This document shows, one piece after another, positions 10,227 to 20,526 of a DNA stretch of 64,000 nucleotides. The notes beneath the pieces are model-generated. The model was not told the origin of the DNA. It saw only the letters and a list, made by a program, of their open reading frames with translations, and did no database searches. Made by a program: the position numbers and the translations under genes. How positions within the stretch are numbered: position 1 is the stretch's first letter; the number at the start of each line of letters is the position of its first letter. Origin of the DNA: Lachnospiraceae bacterium (GTDB lineage Bacteria > Bacillota > Clostridia > Lachnospirales > Lachnospiraceae); contig JAFQAU010000212.1 of the NCBI GenBank assembly GCA_017399885.1, positions 1 through 64,000 on the forward strand. The letters run 5' to 3'.

Positions 10227-12524
10227 TTAATTCGAGGTTCTTGCAACATCAATAACGCTTTCTACGTTTCGAATCTTGGAGATCAATCCACGTAATTGCT
10301 CCACTCCCTGTGTTTCAAATCCCATAGTAATTGTGGCTGTGCCTTTCTTACTGGTTCGTACATTCATAGACTGTACATCTATTTTATTCTCTGTGAATAT
10401 TTTAGAAATGTCTACTAATATACCAGTTCGATTATTGGCATATATGATAATTTCTGCATTGTACAATTCTGTTTGTACGGAGCTTGCACTCCACTCAGCA
10501 TCAATCAATCTTACCCTGTCCTCTTCCGGTAAATTCAATATATTAATACAATCAGTTCTGTGAACAGAAACACCTCTTCCACGTGTAATAAATCCTAAAA
10601 TCTCATCTCCCGGAACAGGACTACAGCATTTGGAAAATCGTACTGCTACGTCATCTATCCCTTTTACCACAATTCCACTCTTAGAGCGAATCACTGCCTT
10701 GGTCTTGCTTCCTCTTTCCGTACAGATATGTTCTTTTACAAGAGCATCTGTAATTTTCGTTTTCTGTGATTTATTATATTCCTCTTGTAAACGACTGGCA
10801 ACCTGGCCCTCTTTTAGTCCACCATGCCCAATAGCAGCGTACACAGAGTCCCAATCTCTAAATCCATATTTACGCATAACTACCGCTGTATATTCAGATT
10901 TTAGCATATCACTTGCAACCAAACCGTGACCCTTACAATAACTGTGAAACATTTCTTTTCCACGAACAATATTATCTTCCTTTAGCTCACTTCTAAACCA
11001 TTGGTTGATCTTATTTTTTGCCTGCGTACTCTTCGCTAAATTTAACCAATCCCTACTAGGACCTCTGGAATTTTGCGAAGTCATAATTTCAATTCGGTCT
11101 CCATTTTTTATCTTGTAATCTAAGGTTACCAACCTGCCATTTACTCTGGCTCCTACCATTTTATTTCCTACAGCACTATGAATACTATATGCAAAGTCTA
11201 TTGGCGTGGAACCTGTAGGCAAATTTTTCACATCCCCTGAAGGAGTAAAACAATACACATTATCTGCAAACAAATCTAAATCACTCTTTAATAAACTTAG
11301 AAACTCATGATTATCGGACATATCTCTTTGCCACTCTAATATTTGACGTAACCATGATAATTTTTCTTCTTCACTTACCTTTGTGTTTGATCCATCTATA
11401 CCTTCTTTGTACTTCCAATGGGCTGCAATACCATATTCTGCAGTTCGGTGCATGTCATAAGTACGAATCTGAATCTCAAAAGGTGTTCCTGTTGGCCCGA
11501 TTAATGTGGTGTGCAAAGACTGATACATGTTTTGCTTTGGCATTGCAATGTAATCTTTAAAACGTCCAGGTATGGGTTTATACATTTCATGAATTACACC
11601 TAATGCTGCATAACAATCTTTTACACTATCCACTATAATTCTTACTGCAAATAAATCATAAATCTGATCCAAAGTTTTATTTTGATTCTTCATTTTTCGA
11701 TAAATACTAAAAAAATGCTTTACGCGCCCATCAATTTTCGCTTCAATTCCTGCGCCATGTACATGCATAGAAACCTCTGCAATAATATCACGAATAAAAG
11801 CGTCTCTATCTTGCTTTCTGGCATTTATCTTTACTGTTAAATCCTTATACACTTCTGGCTCAAGGTAGCGCAAGGACAGATCGTCTAGCTCAATTTTAAT
11901 CTTTGCAATTCCCAAACGCTGGGCAATTGGAGCATAAATATCCATTGTTTCTCTGGCTTTCGACCTCTGTTTTTCCGGTTTCATATACTCTAACGTACGC
12001 ATATTATGCAAACGGTCAGCCAATTTAATCAGAATTACACGTATATCTTTTGCCATAGCAAGAAACATCTTTCTTAAATTCTCTGCATGTAAATCTATCT
12101 TATCGTTTGAATAATTAAGCTGTGTTAGCTTTGTTACTCCATCCACCAGCAAAGAAACCTCTGCTCCAAAGAGGTCCGTTATTTCTTCCGAGGTAAGTAC
12201 AGTATCTTCCACAACATCATGTAAAAGACCTGCCACAATTGTCTCTTTATCTAATTCCAGCTCTGCCAAAATAATTCCCACACAAATTGGATGAATAATA
12301 TAGGGTTCTCCTGACTTTCTCCTCTGATCCTGATGTGCATCCCTTGCTATGGTGTATGCTTTCTCTATCACAGATAGATCACCCGACGGATGATAATTTC
12401 GCACAGTTTCCATTAACTGTGCATACAAAATTTCTGGATCTGTAAAATGTGCTGGTGCAGAAATATCATCTGACGCATGTCCCACTTTATTCTCTCTCAT
12501 ATTTTCCAAACCACTTTTTTTCAT
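10227..12524 (-). CDS. relA: RelA/SpoT bifunctional (p)ppGpp synthetase/hydrolase
   Basis: 765 residues. Domains in order: hydrolase HD domain (GLLHDVVEDT, LADRLHNMRTLEYM), synthetase domain (IYRKMKNQNKTLDQIYDL, AMPKQNMYQSLHTTL), TGS, and a C-terminal ACT domain. The intact HD motif suggests it both makes and degrades (p)ppGpp. Start ATG at 12524 follows a GGTGG site. Downstream of apt and upstream of the MBL gene on the same strand. Confidence 0.97.
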   Translation of the reverse strand: MKKSGLENMRENKVGHASDDISAPAHFTDPEILYAQLMETVRNYHPSGDLSVIEKAYTIARDAHQDQRRKSGEPYIIHPICVGIILAELELDKETIVAGLLHDVVEDTVLTSEEITDLFGAEVSLLVDGVTKLTQLNYSNDKIDLHAENLRKMFLAMAKDIRVILIKLADRLHNMRTLEYMKPEKQRSKARETMDIYAPIAQRLGIAKIKIELDDLSLRYLEPEVYKDLTVKINARKQDRDAFIRDIIAEVSMHVHGAGIEAKIDGRVKHFFSIYRKMKNQNKTLDQIYDLFAVRIIVDSVKDCYAALGVIHEMYKPIPGRFKDYIAMPKQNMYQSLHTTLIGPTGTPFEIQIRTYDMHRTAEYGIAAHWKYKEGIDGSNTKVSEEEKLSWLRQILEWQRDMSDNHEFLSLLKSDLDLFADNVYCFTPSGDVKNLPTGSTPIDFAYSIHSAVGNKMVGARVNGRLVTLDYKIKNGDRIEIMTSQNSRGPSRDWLNLAKSTQAKNKINQWFRSELKEDNIVRGKEMFHSYCKGHGLVASDMLKSEYTAVVMRKYGFRDWDSVYAAIGHGGLKEGQVASRLQEEYNKSQKTKITDALVKEHICTERGSKTKAVIRSKSGIVVKGIDDVAVRFSKCCSPVPGDEILGFITRGRGVSVHRTDCINILNLPEEDRVRLIDAEWSASSVQTELYNAEIIIYANNRTGILVDISKIFTENKIDVQSMNVRTSKKGTATITMGFETQGVEQLRGLISKIRNVESVIDVARTSN

Positions 12525-12682
12525 ATCGCCACCACCTGTATCAATATGCTATATTTCCTACTATATCTTCATTATCCGCCCTCTGAACTGTTCAGTTACT
12601 GAGCAATTCTTACGTTTAGCAAAATCTTCTCAATTTTGTACGCATCAGTCTTACAAAATTTTACTGATACAAATAATTTTGA

Positions 12683-13210
12683 TTATTTCCCCTGATATTT
12701 TACTACAGATGCCACATTGTAGTCTTTTAGTTTTTCCCGTCCCTTTAATCCTTCAAGCTCCAACAAAAATACTATTTTTACAACTTCACCGCCAAGCATC
12801 TCTACTAGCTTGGTAATTGCCTCTATCGTTCCGCCTGTAGCAATTAAATCATCTACAATTACCACTTTATCACCAGGATTAATGGCATCCTTATGAATTT
12901 CAAGGGTGGCTGTTCCATACTCCAATTCATACTCCATTTCTATGGTCTCACAAGGTAGCTTTCCCTTCTTACGAACCGGTACAAATGCTTTTTTCAAATT
13001 ATATGCCAAAGGTGCCCCAAATATAAATCCTCTGGACTCTGCACCTAAAATCGCATCAAACTCTATTCCTTCTAACTCTTTTTGCATAGAGTCAATCGCT
13101 AAAGAAAATCCTTCCTTGTCCTGTAAAACTGTGGTAATATCCCTAAAAATGATTCCCTCCTCCGGAAAATCAGGAATACTTCTTACATAATCTTCAACTC
13201 TTTTACTCAT
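12683..13210 (-). CDS. apt: Adenine phosphoribosyltransferase
   Basis: Purine salvage enzyme (adenine + PRPP to AMP), 175 residues. Conserved RSIPDFPEEGIIFRDITT near the start, the active-site segment ESRGFIFGAPLAY and the PRPP loop VVIVDDLIATGGT. A GAGGAAG ribosome site precedes the ATG. The recJ-apt-relA order is common in Firmicutes. The 240 bases upstream hold a degenerate family 1 palindrome (13346-13375). Confidence 0.97.
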   Translation of the reverse strand: MSKRVEDYVRSIPDFPEEGIIFRDITTVLQDKEGFSLAIDSMQKELEGIEFDAILGAESRGFIFGAPLAYNLKKAFVPVRKKGKLPCETIEMEYELEYGTATLEIHKDAINPGDKVVIVDDLIATGGTIEAITKLVEMLGGEVVKIVFLLELEGLKGREKLKDYNVASVVKYQGK

Positions 13211-13345
13211 ACTCTTCCTCTTTTCTGTATAACCATATCATTACTATACGTTCACGTTTTCACTCAGCACTACCCTATGGGAGTTTCGTCCATGTAGGGG
13301 TATGCTCTATTCATCCGTGGACATTGCACATGGGAATTGCATCAC

Positions 13346-13375
13346 AACAGTTTGGCCAGGCGACAAAACTGTTAC
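13346..13375. repeat. Family 1 short palindrome (degenerate)
   Basis: AACAGTTTGGCC... arm and AAACTGTTAC arm between recJ and apt. Only the outer part of the stem is preserved. Confidence 0.5.
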
Positions 13376-13452
13376 ATTGCTCCTACATAAAATTACTCTA
13401 ATTATAGCATTTTCTTTTCTAATTGGCAATGGAGAGCTATATGCTGTTCCCT

Positions 13453-15228
13453 TTACTGAATTATTGTATAATTTTGTATTACTACCTGCAAGGAAACTCT
13501 TCCGTTATATTCATTTATTGCAGGATAATACGTTAGTCCAACATCTATGGAATTAGCTTCTCCATGAAGCATCTTTTCATATTCCTTTTCTCCATAATTT
13601 TCTATTATAAACTCTGTAAACCGTTCTACGTCTCCAAAAAAAATTGCATCTATTCTGGCATTAAACTGATTCTTTATTTTCCCTTTGAATACATTTTTAT
13701 TCTTTCCTATAATATTGCCTCCAAGTATTTGAAAATGTGGTTCTCCAAATAATGGCTTTTCATTCCCTTTTCCAAAAGGTTCCAATAATTCCAGTTGTTT
13801 TATAAAATCCTCTGTAATGTACTGTATAGGCATCTTTACATCTATCATTACTTTTGGAATAAAATCCCTCTCTGTAAGAGTGGTATTTTTATTGAGTTGC
13901 TCACGCAGCATTTCCAAATTTTCCCTTGGTAAGGATAATCCTGCTGCCATAGGGTGTCCTCCGAACCTTCCCAATAACTCCTTACATTTTAATAGTTCTT
14001 CAAACATATTATAACCTTCTATAGACCTTCCAGAACCCTTAATCCCTTCCTCTACGTCCACAAATACAATAACCGGCTTGTGATACCTCTCTCTTATTCT
14101 GCCTGCAATAATACCAACCAGTGATTCATGACAATCTTCAAGCTTTACTAACAATATTTTATCATTTATTAATTGAGAGCCTTCTATCTTTTTTATAGCC
14201 TGCTCTACACCTTTTACCGTCATATCTTTACGACTTTCATTTAATGTCTTTAGATCACTTGCCATTTTATCTGCCTGTACCTCATCCTGACAAAGTAACA
14301 AATCTAATGCCATTTTCACAGTATCAAGTCTCCCTGCAGCATTAAAACAAGGACCTATGATAAATCCTATATGATATGCCGATATATCCTTATCTTCCAT
14401 TTGATTAACCCGTAAAATGGAACGTAATCCTATATTTTTCGTATTTTTTAGGAATTTAAGTCCGTATTTTACAATAATTCGATTTTCATCTTCCAGATCC
14501 ATTACATCCGCAACTGTTGCAATTGCTGCATACTCTATCAGCTGGTTCAGATGTTCCTTAGAGATACCATAGTGTTCGTATAACACCTGTGCCACTTTTA
14601 AAGCTACACCTGCACCACATAGCTTCGGAAACGGATAGTTACATTCTTTTTGCTTTGGATTCACAATGGCATCTGCCATAGGCTTAATGTATTTTCTACT
14701 TCCATCCTCTTGTTCTTCAAAGGGTACTTCATGATGATCGGTCACAATAACTTTCATTTTGTTCTTCTTTGCATAACCCACTGCTTCCAAGGCAGCGATA
14801 CCATTGTCACAGGTTATTAACATCTTGGCACCTTTTTCCAATGCATCATCCACAATTCTTTGATTTAATCCATATCCTTCTGTTACTCGATTTGGAGTTT
14901 CTACAAAGCATTTTCCACCTACCCTTGTAAAGGCTGTATGTAATATCATGCTGGAAAATATTCCATCCACATCAAAATCACTGGCTATAGCAATTGTTTC
15001 CTTATTATTAATTGCTTCCACCAGTAAATTCACAGCTTCCTCCATTCCTAATAAAAGCAACGGGTCATACAAATCCTCCAATGTACCCTGTAGGTATCTT
15101 CTTATCTCTTCATCGCCCTTTATTCCACGATTTATCATAATACGAGCAATTACCGGATCAATATTATATTTTTTCCCAATTCCCTCAAAATCTCCCGGTA
15201 TTCCATACATTCTCCAGTTTTCCTTCAT
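13453..15228 (-). CDS. recJ: Single-stranded-DNA-specific exonuclease RecJ
   Basis: 5'-3' ssDNA exonuclease of the DHH family, 591 residues. Motif I ASDFDVDGIFSS, an aspartate in TCDNGI, motif III VTDHHE, and the DHHA1-type GRSIEGYNM...GGHPMAAGLSL region, then an OB-like C-terminus. Start follows a GGAAGG site. It lies about 90 bases downstream of secDF. Confidence 0.96.
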   Translation of the reverse strand: MKENWRMYGIPGDFEGIGKKYNIDPVIARIMINRGIKGDEEIRRYLQGTLEDLYDPLLLLGMEEAVNLLVEAINNKETIAIASDFDVDGIFSSMILHTAFTRVGGKCFVETPNRVTEGYGLNQRIVDDALEKGAKMLITCDNGIAALEAVGYAKKNKMKVIVTDHHEVPFEEQEDGSRKYIKPMADAIVNPKQKECNYPFPKLCGAGVALKVAQVLYEHYGISKEHLNQLIEYAAIATVADVMDLEDENRIIVKYGLKFLKNTKNIGLRSILRVNQMEDKDISAYHIGFIIGPCFNAAGRLDTVKMALDLLLCQDEVQADKMASDLKTLNESRKDMTVKGVEQAIKKIEGSQLINDKILLVKLEDCHESLVGIIAGRIRERYHKPVIVFVDVEEGIKGSGRSIEGYNMFEELLKCKELLGRFGGHPMAAGLSLPRENLEMLREQLNKNTTLTERDFIPKVMIDVKMPIQYITEDFIKQLELLEPFGKGNEKPLFGEPHFQILGGNIIGKNKNVFKGKIKNQFNARIDAIFFGDVERFTEFIIENYGEKEYEKMLHGEANSIDVGLTYYPAINEYNGRVSLQVVIQNYTIIQ

Positions 15229-15320
15229 CCTTTATTTCCTTCCTATTAAGTGAAATATTTACTCCTAAACCTACAAACACCCAGGCACCCAAAAAGGGCA
15301 ACCCAGGTGTTGAATGTTTA

Positions 15321-17579
15321 TTATTTTGAAAACTTTTTCTTTAATACACACCATAATGGACCAGTAATACAAATTGAAGAGAACGCTCCTCCTATGATAC
15401 CAGCCATAATTGGTACTGTAAATTCTCTTAGACTTCGAACACCTAATACAAATAGCATAAAGATCATAATAAATGTTGTTAAAGATGTATTGATGTTTCG
15501 ACTTATTGTCTGGCTTACACTAGTATTTACTAAGGTATCTATATCTACATCCTTCTTCATACTCTTCTTATTCTCACGAATACGATCGAAGGTTACGATT
15601 GTTGCATTAATAGAGTATCCAAGTATTGTAAGCATTGCTGCTATAAATGTATTTCCTACGGAAATAATTCCAAATAAGCTTCCCACTCCATATACCATAA
15701 GTACAATTAATACGTCATGCACCAACGCAAGAACCGCACTGGTTCCAAATAAAATATCATTAAAACGAATGGCAATGTATATTAACATAAGAACAACTGC
15801 TACTATTACAGAAACAATTGCATCTCTTTTCATCTCATTACTTACAGAAGCACTGATGGTTTCTGATTCAATGGTTTTCTCTTCAATTCCGTATTTTTCC
15901 ACAAACGCTTTGGATAACTCAGCTCTTTGTTCTTTCTCTAAAGCTGTTGTTTTTATAGTTAATGTATTGGCATCCTTTACTTCTGAAACCTCAGGTGTCT
16001 GTGAAAACATTTCTTCAATCATAGTTATCACTTCTGCTTTTACATCTGTTGCTTCCACTCCATCTCCAAAAGTAACTGTTGTGGAGGTTCCTCCTTTGAA
16101 ATCCAATCCATAATTTAAGATGGTTCCCGTATTCACCTTATTCGCAATTAATGAACCAATACAAATTGCAATAAATACAAAAGCAATTATCGATGATTTT
16201 GAAAAATTCTTAACAAGAGGAATAACCTTTGTGTTCTTTGCCTTACCATAGAACTTCTCATCTGTAATCCCTAACATAATTAATCCATTTAAAATAAATT
16301 TTGTCACGTATAAAGCAGTAAACATAGATAATACTACACCAATTACCAATGTTTTTGCGAATCCTGCCACTGTTCCTGAACCCATTAACAGTAATACAAT
16401 ACTTGCAATTATTGTAGTAATATTACCATCTACAATAGCAGATAAAGCTTTTCCAAAACCATTCTTTACCGCTGTTTCCAAACTGGTTCCCATTGCCAAC
16501 TCTTCTTTAATACGTGTAAAGATAATAACATTTGCATCAACCGCCATACCAATAGATAACAAAATACCAGCCACACCTGGTAAGGTAAGGGTTACATCAA
16601 AACAGTTAAGAGTAAAACTAATGGCACCTACATAAATGATAAGAGCAATACTTGCTGCCAATCCAAGAATACGATACATTACAATCATAAATAACATAAT
16701 AATAATGATTCCGATTACTCCAGCCATCATACTTGTTTTAATTGCTTCTGATCCAAGCTTTGCACCTACCACGTTAGAACGAACTTCCTGTAACTCTAAA
16801 GGAAGGGCACCAATACGAATAGTAGAGGCTAACTCTTCTGCTTCTTCAAATGATTTCTGCCCATCAATCTGTGCTTTTCCACCAGAAATTTTCTGTGTTA
16901 CGTTTGGATTTGAAATAACTGTTCCATCATAAACAATTGCTATATTACTTCCTGCTGATGCAGCCCTTGCTGTTCCTTCTTCAAATTTTGAAGCACCTGC
17001 TGCACTAAATTCCAAGGCTACTACATACTCTGTAGAAGTACCGCTGGTATCTGTTCCAGCCTCTGCCTTGTCAATATCAGAACCATCTACAATAACAACT
17101 CCTGCATCATATAATTCCTGCTGTTCTACTGCAAGCTTTTGATTTTTCTTAGGATTGGTTGGATGTGCAAGATATGTAGCATCCGGATCCTCCAAAAATG
17201 GTCTTAAATCCTGTTCTTCTACAAACAAAATACTTCCAGCCTTTCCAAGCTTTTCAAGTACCGCCTCAGCATCATCTGCTCCAGGAATGTCTACATTAAT
17301 TCTATTGCTTCCTTCTTGATAAACAACAGGTTCTTCTCCCAAGCCTTCTACTCTCTTTTGCATCTTATAGATAGTATCCGACATTTCCTGAGAACTAGGA
17401 TTCTCCTTTACAGCCTCATAGGTGACACTAACTCCACCTGCTAAATCAAGGCCTAGACGAATATTCTTTGCTGCACCTAGGTGATGTTCCCCAATACCAA
17501 TAAAGGCAACTACACCTAGTACACAAACAGCAATCACACTTACTAGAATGTGCAATACTCCTTTTCTTGTATTCTTCAT
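15321..17579 (-). CDS. secDF: Fused SecD-SecF protein-export membrane protein
   Basis: Proton-driven partner of SecYEG, 752 residues. The SecD half (about 1-440) has a signal-like first helix, LGLDLAGGVSVTYE, a large extracellular region and six membrane segments; a second half (about 465-752) has YGLDFKGGTSTTV and six more, ending in the SecF signature around TFDRIRENKK. In many bacteria these are two genes; the fusion is known in Firmicutes. AAGGAG ribosome site. Located between scfB and recJ. Confidence 0.97.
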   Translation of the reverse strand: MKNTRKGVLHILVSVIAVCVLGVVAFIGIGEHHLGAAKNIRLGLDLAGGVSVTYEAVKENPSSQEMSDTIYKMQKRVEGLGEEPVVYQEGSNRINVDIPGADDAEAVLEKLGKAGSILFVEEQDLRPFLEDPDATYLAHPTNPKKNQKLAVEQQELYDAGVVIVDGSDIDKAEAGTDTSGTSTEYVVALEFSAAGASKFEEGTARAASAGSNIAIVYDGTVISNPNVTQKISGGKAQIDGQKSFEEAEELASTIRIGALPLELQEVRSNVVGAKLGSEAIKTSMMAGVIGIIIIMLFMIVMYRILGLAASIALIIYVGAISFTLNCFDVTLTLPGVAGILLSIGMAVDANVIIFTRIKEELAMGTSLETAVKNGFGKALSAIVDGNITTIIASIVLLLMGSGTVAGFAKTLVIGVVLSMFTALYVTKFILNGLIMLGITDEKFYGKAKNTKVIPLVKNFSKSSIIAFVFIAICIGSLIANKVNTGTILNYGLDFKGGTSTTVTFGDGVEATDVKAEVITMIEEMFSQTPEVSEVKDANTLTIKTTALEKEQRAELSKAFVEKYGIEEKTIESETISASVSNEMKRDAIVSVIVAVVLMLIYIAIRFNDILFGTSAVLALVHDVLIVLMVYGVGSLFGIISVGNTFIAAMLTILGYSINATIVTFDRIRENKKSMKKDVDIDTLVNTSVSQTISRNINTSLTTFIMIFMLFVLGVRSLREFTVPIMAGIIGGAFSSICITGPLWCVLKKKFSK

Positions 17580-17653
17580 TTTTACTTCTCCTTTTAGTAT
17601 ATTCTTGGTTACTTTAATTACACAAAATCATTTGGTTATCCCATACAGTTATG

Positions 17654-19060
17654 CTAGGCTTGAGATTCTTTTGCAGCCTCATCAACCTTTAGCATAATGG
17701 CACACTCAATACGTTTCTTTTGTAAATCACATCCTATATCATATGAGCCATTAATGTCTCCTGAGAAATTATATGCATTTGCGGCACAACCACCACTACA
17801 ATAGAATTTTGCAAAGCAATCCTTGCATTTTTCTTTTGCGTATACATTACACAGCTTAAACTGATCTCTTACTTGCGTATTGGTAATTCCCACATCTACA
17901 TTTCCAAGAAGAAACTCTTCATTTCCCACAAATTGATGACAAGGATAAAAATCTCCCCATGGGGTTACTGCAAGATACTCTGTTCCCGAACCACATCCGG
18001 ATAATCGTTTTGCCACACAAGGTCCACCACTTAGGTCAATCATAAAATGGAAGAAATTAAAACATTTCCCCTTTGCTTTTCTCTTTATAATCTCTTGTGC
18101 CAATTTATCGTATTCCTTGCAAATAGTTAGCACATCCTCTTCCCTAATTGCATATCCTTCCTCTGGTGGGGCTACTACCGGCTCAACCGAAATCTGTTCA
18201 AATCCCAAATCAGCCATGTGAATGATGTCGGCCGCAAAATCGGTATTGTAATGTGTAAAGGTTCCTCGTACATAATAATCTTTCTGATTTCTGCTTTCTG
18301 CAAGTTTCTGGAACTTAGGCACTATAACATCATAACTTCCTTTTCCATTTCTAGCCGGACGCATGGTATCATGAACTTCTTTTCTGCCATCTATACTAAG
18401 TACTACGTTAGACATCTCTTTATTGGCAAACTCCATAATATCATCATCTAACAAAACGCCATTGGTAGTTAATGTAAATCGGAATTTCTTGTTATGAATC
18501 TTCTCCTGTTCCCTTCCGTACGCCACCAATTGTTTCACAACTTCAAAGTTCATCAACGGTTCGCCACCAAAGAAATCTACCTCTAAGTTTGTTCTGCTTC
18601 CGGAATTTTCAATTAGAAAGTCTAATGCTTTCTTTCCTACCTCATAACTCATAAGAGCCCTACGCCCCTTATATTCTCCCTCCTCAGCAAAACAATAACG
18701 ACAAGCAAGATTACAATCATGGGCAATATGCAGGCATAATGCCTTTACTACTGTCTTTCGATTCTTAAAATCAAATACGTAATCCCTATATATATCCTCT
18801 GAAAATAGTGTACCCTGTTCACACAACTGCTCAATTTCCCCAAAAGCCTCCTTAATTGTTTCCACTGAAATAGGCTCATCAAACAGTTCTGCGTAAGATT
18901 TCTGCTGATATTTCTCCATCATCTTCCCTATAATCTCTTGTTTCGAGTGCGTTTGATATAATTCTAAAATATCATAAACAAGCTCATCCACCACATGAAC
19001 ACTTCCACTATTTACATCCAACACAATGTTATATCCATTGCTCTTATATTGATGTATCAT
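17654..19060 (-). CDS. scfB: SCIFF peptide maturase, radical SAM/SPASM thioether synthase
   Basis: 468 residues. Residues 1-90 resemble a PqqD-like peptide-recognition domain. The radical SAM cluster is C116-x3-C120-x2-C123, followed by FFGGEPLMNF. The C-terminal SPASM region is Cys-rich (GGPCVAKRLSGCGSG, CHQF, CKDCFAKFYCSGGC, IGCDLQ). By family knowledge it installs a thioether crosslink in the adjacent ScfA peptide. AAAGGAG lies 6 bases before the ATG. It lies downstream of scfA on the same strand and upstream of secDF, the usual clostridial layout. Confidence 0.95.
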   Translation of the reverse strand: MIHQYKSNGYNIVLDVNSGSVHVVDELVYDILELYQTHSKQEIIGKMMEKYQQKSYAELFDEPISVETIKEAFGEIEQLCEQGTLFSEDIYRDYVFDFKNRKTVVKALCLHIAHDCNLACRYCFAEEGEYKGRRALMSYEVGKKALDFLIENSGSRTNLEVDFFGGEPLMNFEVVKQLVAYGREQEKIHNKKFRFTLTTNGVLLDDDIMEFANKEMSNVVLSIDGRKEVHDTMRPARNGKGSYDVIVPKFQKLAESRNQKDYYVRGTFTHYNTDFAADIIHMADLGFEQISVEPVVAPPEEGYAIREEDVLTICKEYDKLAQEIIKRKAKGKCFNFFHFMIDLSGGPCVAKRLSGCGSGTEYLAVTPWGDFYPCHQFVGNEEFLLGNVDVGITNTQVRDQFKLCNVYAKEKCKDCFAKFYCSGGCAANAYNFSGDINGSYDIGCDLQKKRIECAIMLKVDEAAKESQA

Positions 19061-19334
19061 TTGTATCTCCTTTCAACTATGATAAAACTACTGTAATTTT
19101 ATATTCATAACTTCCTATAAGTAGTTAATCCAGCCCTTATATATTCGCTACAGCGAGAGCTGGATTACTGGAAAATATTTTGTATAACTTCCAACATTAT
19201 CTAAGAAGTAAGTATCAAACCAATTCTTGCATTTCCTGCCTGCTTTGGCATGCAATACCTCTTCCTAACTAATCTGTGTACCTCCTGCCCGGAGGGCTTT
19301 TTGCTTTATAGGATAAACGAACTTTCCTATAAAG
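19061..19334. other. scfA-scfB intergenic region with hairpins and a partial family 2 repeat
   Basis: Two structured parts are visible. A hairpin with arms AATCCAGC / GCTGGATT and an inner CGCT/AGCG stem lies at about 19128-19167, just before scfB. Positions 19226-19345 resemble family 2: a TTGCAT...ATGCAA stem, then the CTTTATAGGA / TCCTATAAAG hairpin. The arrangement would let scfA be made in excess over scfB. Confidence 0.6.
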
Positions 19335-19374
19335 TAAAAAATCACACCAAAAGTAGGATGCAGTTCCATCCTAC
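19335..19374 (-). terminator. Terminator after scfA
   Basis: GTAGGATG / CATCCTAC stem with a 6-base loop; on the minus strand it is followed by TTTTGGTG and then TTTTTT. It begins about 20 bases after the scfA stop. Confidence 0.65.
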
Positions 19375-19395
19375 CATTGATGCGAATTTTTATAA

Positions 19396-19536
19396 TTATT
19401 TACGTTCACAGGTTTGATTTCCTACTGTACAAGATGTTTTACATGCAGACTGACATGATGTCTGACATTCTCCACATCCACCTTTTTTTACTGTTTGCTG
19501 TAAATTCTTTGTTGTTAAAGACTTAATGTGTTTCAT
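19396..19536 (-). CDS. scfA: SCIFF ribosomally made peptide precursor
   Basis: 46 codons. The start is MKHIKSLTTKNLQ, preceded by GGAGG 8 bases upstream. Six cysteines at 21, 24, 28, 32, 36 and 43 match the family name (six cysteines in forty-five residues), with GGCGECQTSCQSACKTSC in the core. In the characterised clostridial relative a Cys-to-Thr thioether forms; C32 and T37 are the equivalent residues here, as I recall that work. Substrate of the adjacent ScfB. The function of the mature peptide is unknown. Confidence 0.95.
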   Translation of the reverse strand: MKHIKSLTTKNLQQTVKKGGCGECQTSCQSACKTSCTVGNQTCERK

Positions 19537-19640
19537 GATACTTTCCTCCTTACATACTGGCATAAGCATTTTAGCCTACTATTTTAAATTATAGCATATT
19601 TTTTTCATTATGAAAAGAACTTTTTCAATTACTATAACGG

Positions 19641-19720
19641 CACCAATGTCATTTCGTTAAGCTCAAACCATTTAGAAAACTTCAATACTTAACAAAATGA
19701 CATTGATATCTGACCTATTA
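19641..19720. repeat. Inverted-repeat element, related to 26358-26438
   Basis: Arms CAATGTCATTTCGTTAAG and CTTAACAAAATGACATTG enclose about 26 bases. The segment TTAGAAAACTTCAATACTTAAC is closely matched at about 26384-26406, and both elements end in a CTGA(A)CC...TTAC stretch like family 1. No T tract. Confidence 0.65.
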
Positions 19721-19721
19721 C

Positions 19722-20096
19722 TTAACTAAGCATTCCACCAAACATCCCACTTAGGCTACATAGGGAAAATACTAAAATCTGCTTCTCCATGCTTGCAAGC
19801 ATATATCCATTTCCCACAAAAGATACAAGAATTACTATCACAGAATATCCCAGTCCCACCAGTAGCCCCCATACAAATTGCCTTTTTTCTGCCTTTTTCC
19901 CCATTCTCCAACCTGCAAAAAAATTAGAAATAATATATGTGACTACCAAACAAACACTTACTGCCTTTAACGAAATATTTGTTTTATACAAACACCAGGA
20001 AATTCCCCCTAACAATAAAAAAGATAAAACATATGCTACAAACAAATACTTTATGTACGCAACCCACAAATTGTTACTTTCTACCTGTTCTTTCAC
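19722..20096 (-). CDS. TIGR04086-like four-helix membrane protein
   Basis: 124 residues, four predicted membrane segments (about 13-33, 43-65, 73-95, 102-122). Starts at a GTG with AAGGAG upstream. It resembles the small TIGR04086 (YrzE-like) proteins often found next to scfA and secDF in clostridia; that assignment rests on context and topology. Function unknown. Confidence 0.75.
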   Translation of the reverse strand: MKEQVESNNLWVAYIKYLFVAYVLSFLLLGGISWCLYKTNISLKAVSVCLVVTYIISNFFAGWRMGKKAEKRQFVWGLLVGLGYSVIVILVSFVGNGYMLASMEKQILVFSLCSLSGMFGGMLS

Positions 20097-20196
20097 CCTT
20101 ACAACTCCTTGTAACCCTTTGCTACATCTTATGAAGTCTTTTACTGTTTTATTCCACTTAGATATCTTAGACGTTTCGTTGGGGAACTACTTTATA

Positions 20197-20472
20197 TTAT
20201 GCCAATAAATAGTTGGTCCAACCAACCCATGCCCCCAATGCAAGGCAAATTGTTGGGAATACCATGCTAGCTTCTGTTCCCATAACAAACTTTTTTAGCA
20301 AAAATTCATAAAGTAATACTACCAATATAGTTCCTCCACAAAGTACCAGTCCTAGCACCGGCGAAGTGGAACCTACCATAATACCATAGGCATACTTAAA
20401 AAACATTCCCACGAAAGCCCCAATGACTCCACAGGCAAAACATACTACCATATCCTTCACTAAATATTGCAT
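20197..20472 (-). CDS. Small membrane protein of unknown function
   Basis: 91 residues, three hydrophobic segments (about 7-28, 36-58, 69-88), with a charged KKFVMGTE turn. A clear GGAGGGATAAGA site precedes the ATG. I do not recognise a family. Same strand as the TIGR04086-like gene 100 bases downstream. Confidence 0.7.
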   Translation of the reverse strand: MQYLVKDMVVCFACGVIGAFVGMFFKYAYGIMVGSTSPVLGLVLCGGTILVVLLYEFLLKKFVMGTEASMVFPTICLALGAWVGWTNYLLA

Positions 20473-20526
20473 TCTTATCCCTCCTTATATCCTCTTGTAT
20501 TCCTGTTATACGCTTCCTTTCGGTCA

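Noticed and set aside
15250..16113. A 287-codon plus-strand open frame opposite secDF
   Set aside because: It is a shadow of the SecF half; no ribosome site and low-complexity Ile/Thr-rich translation. secDF is certain.
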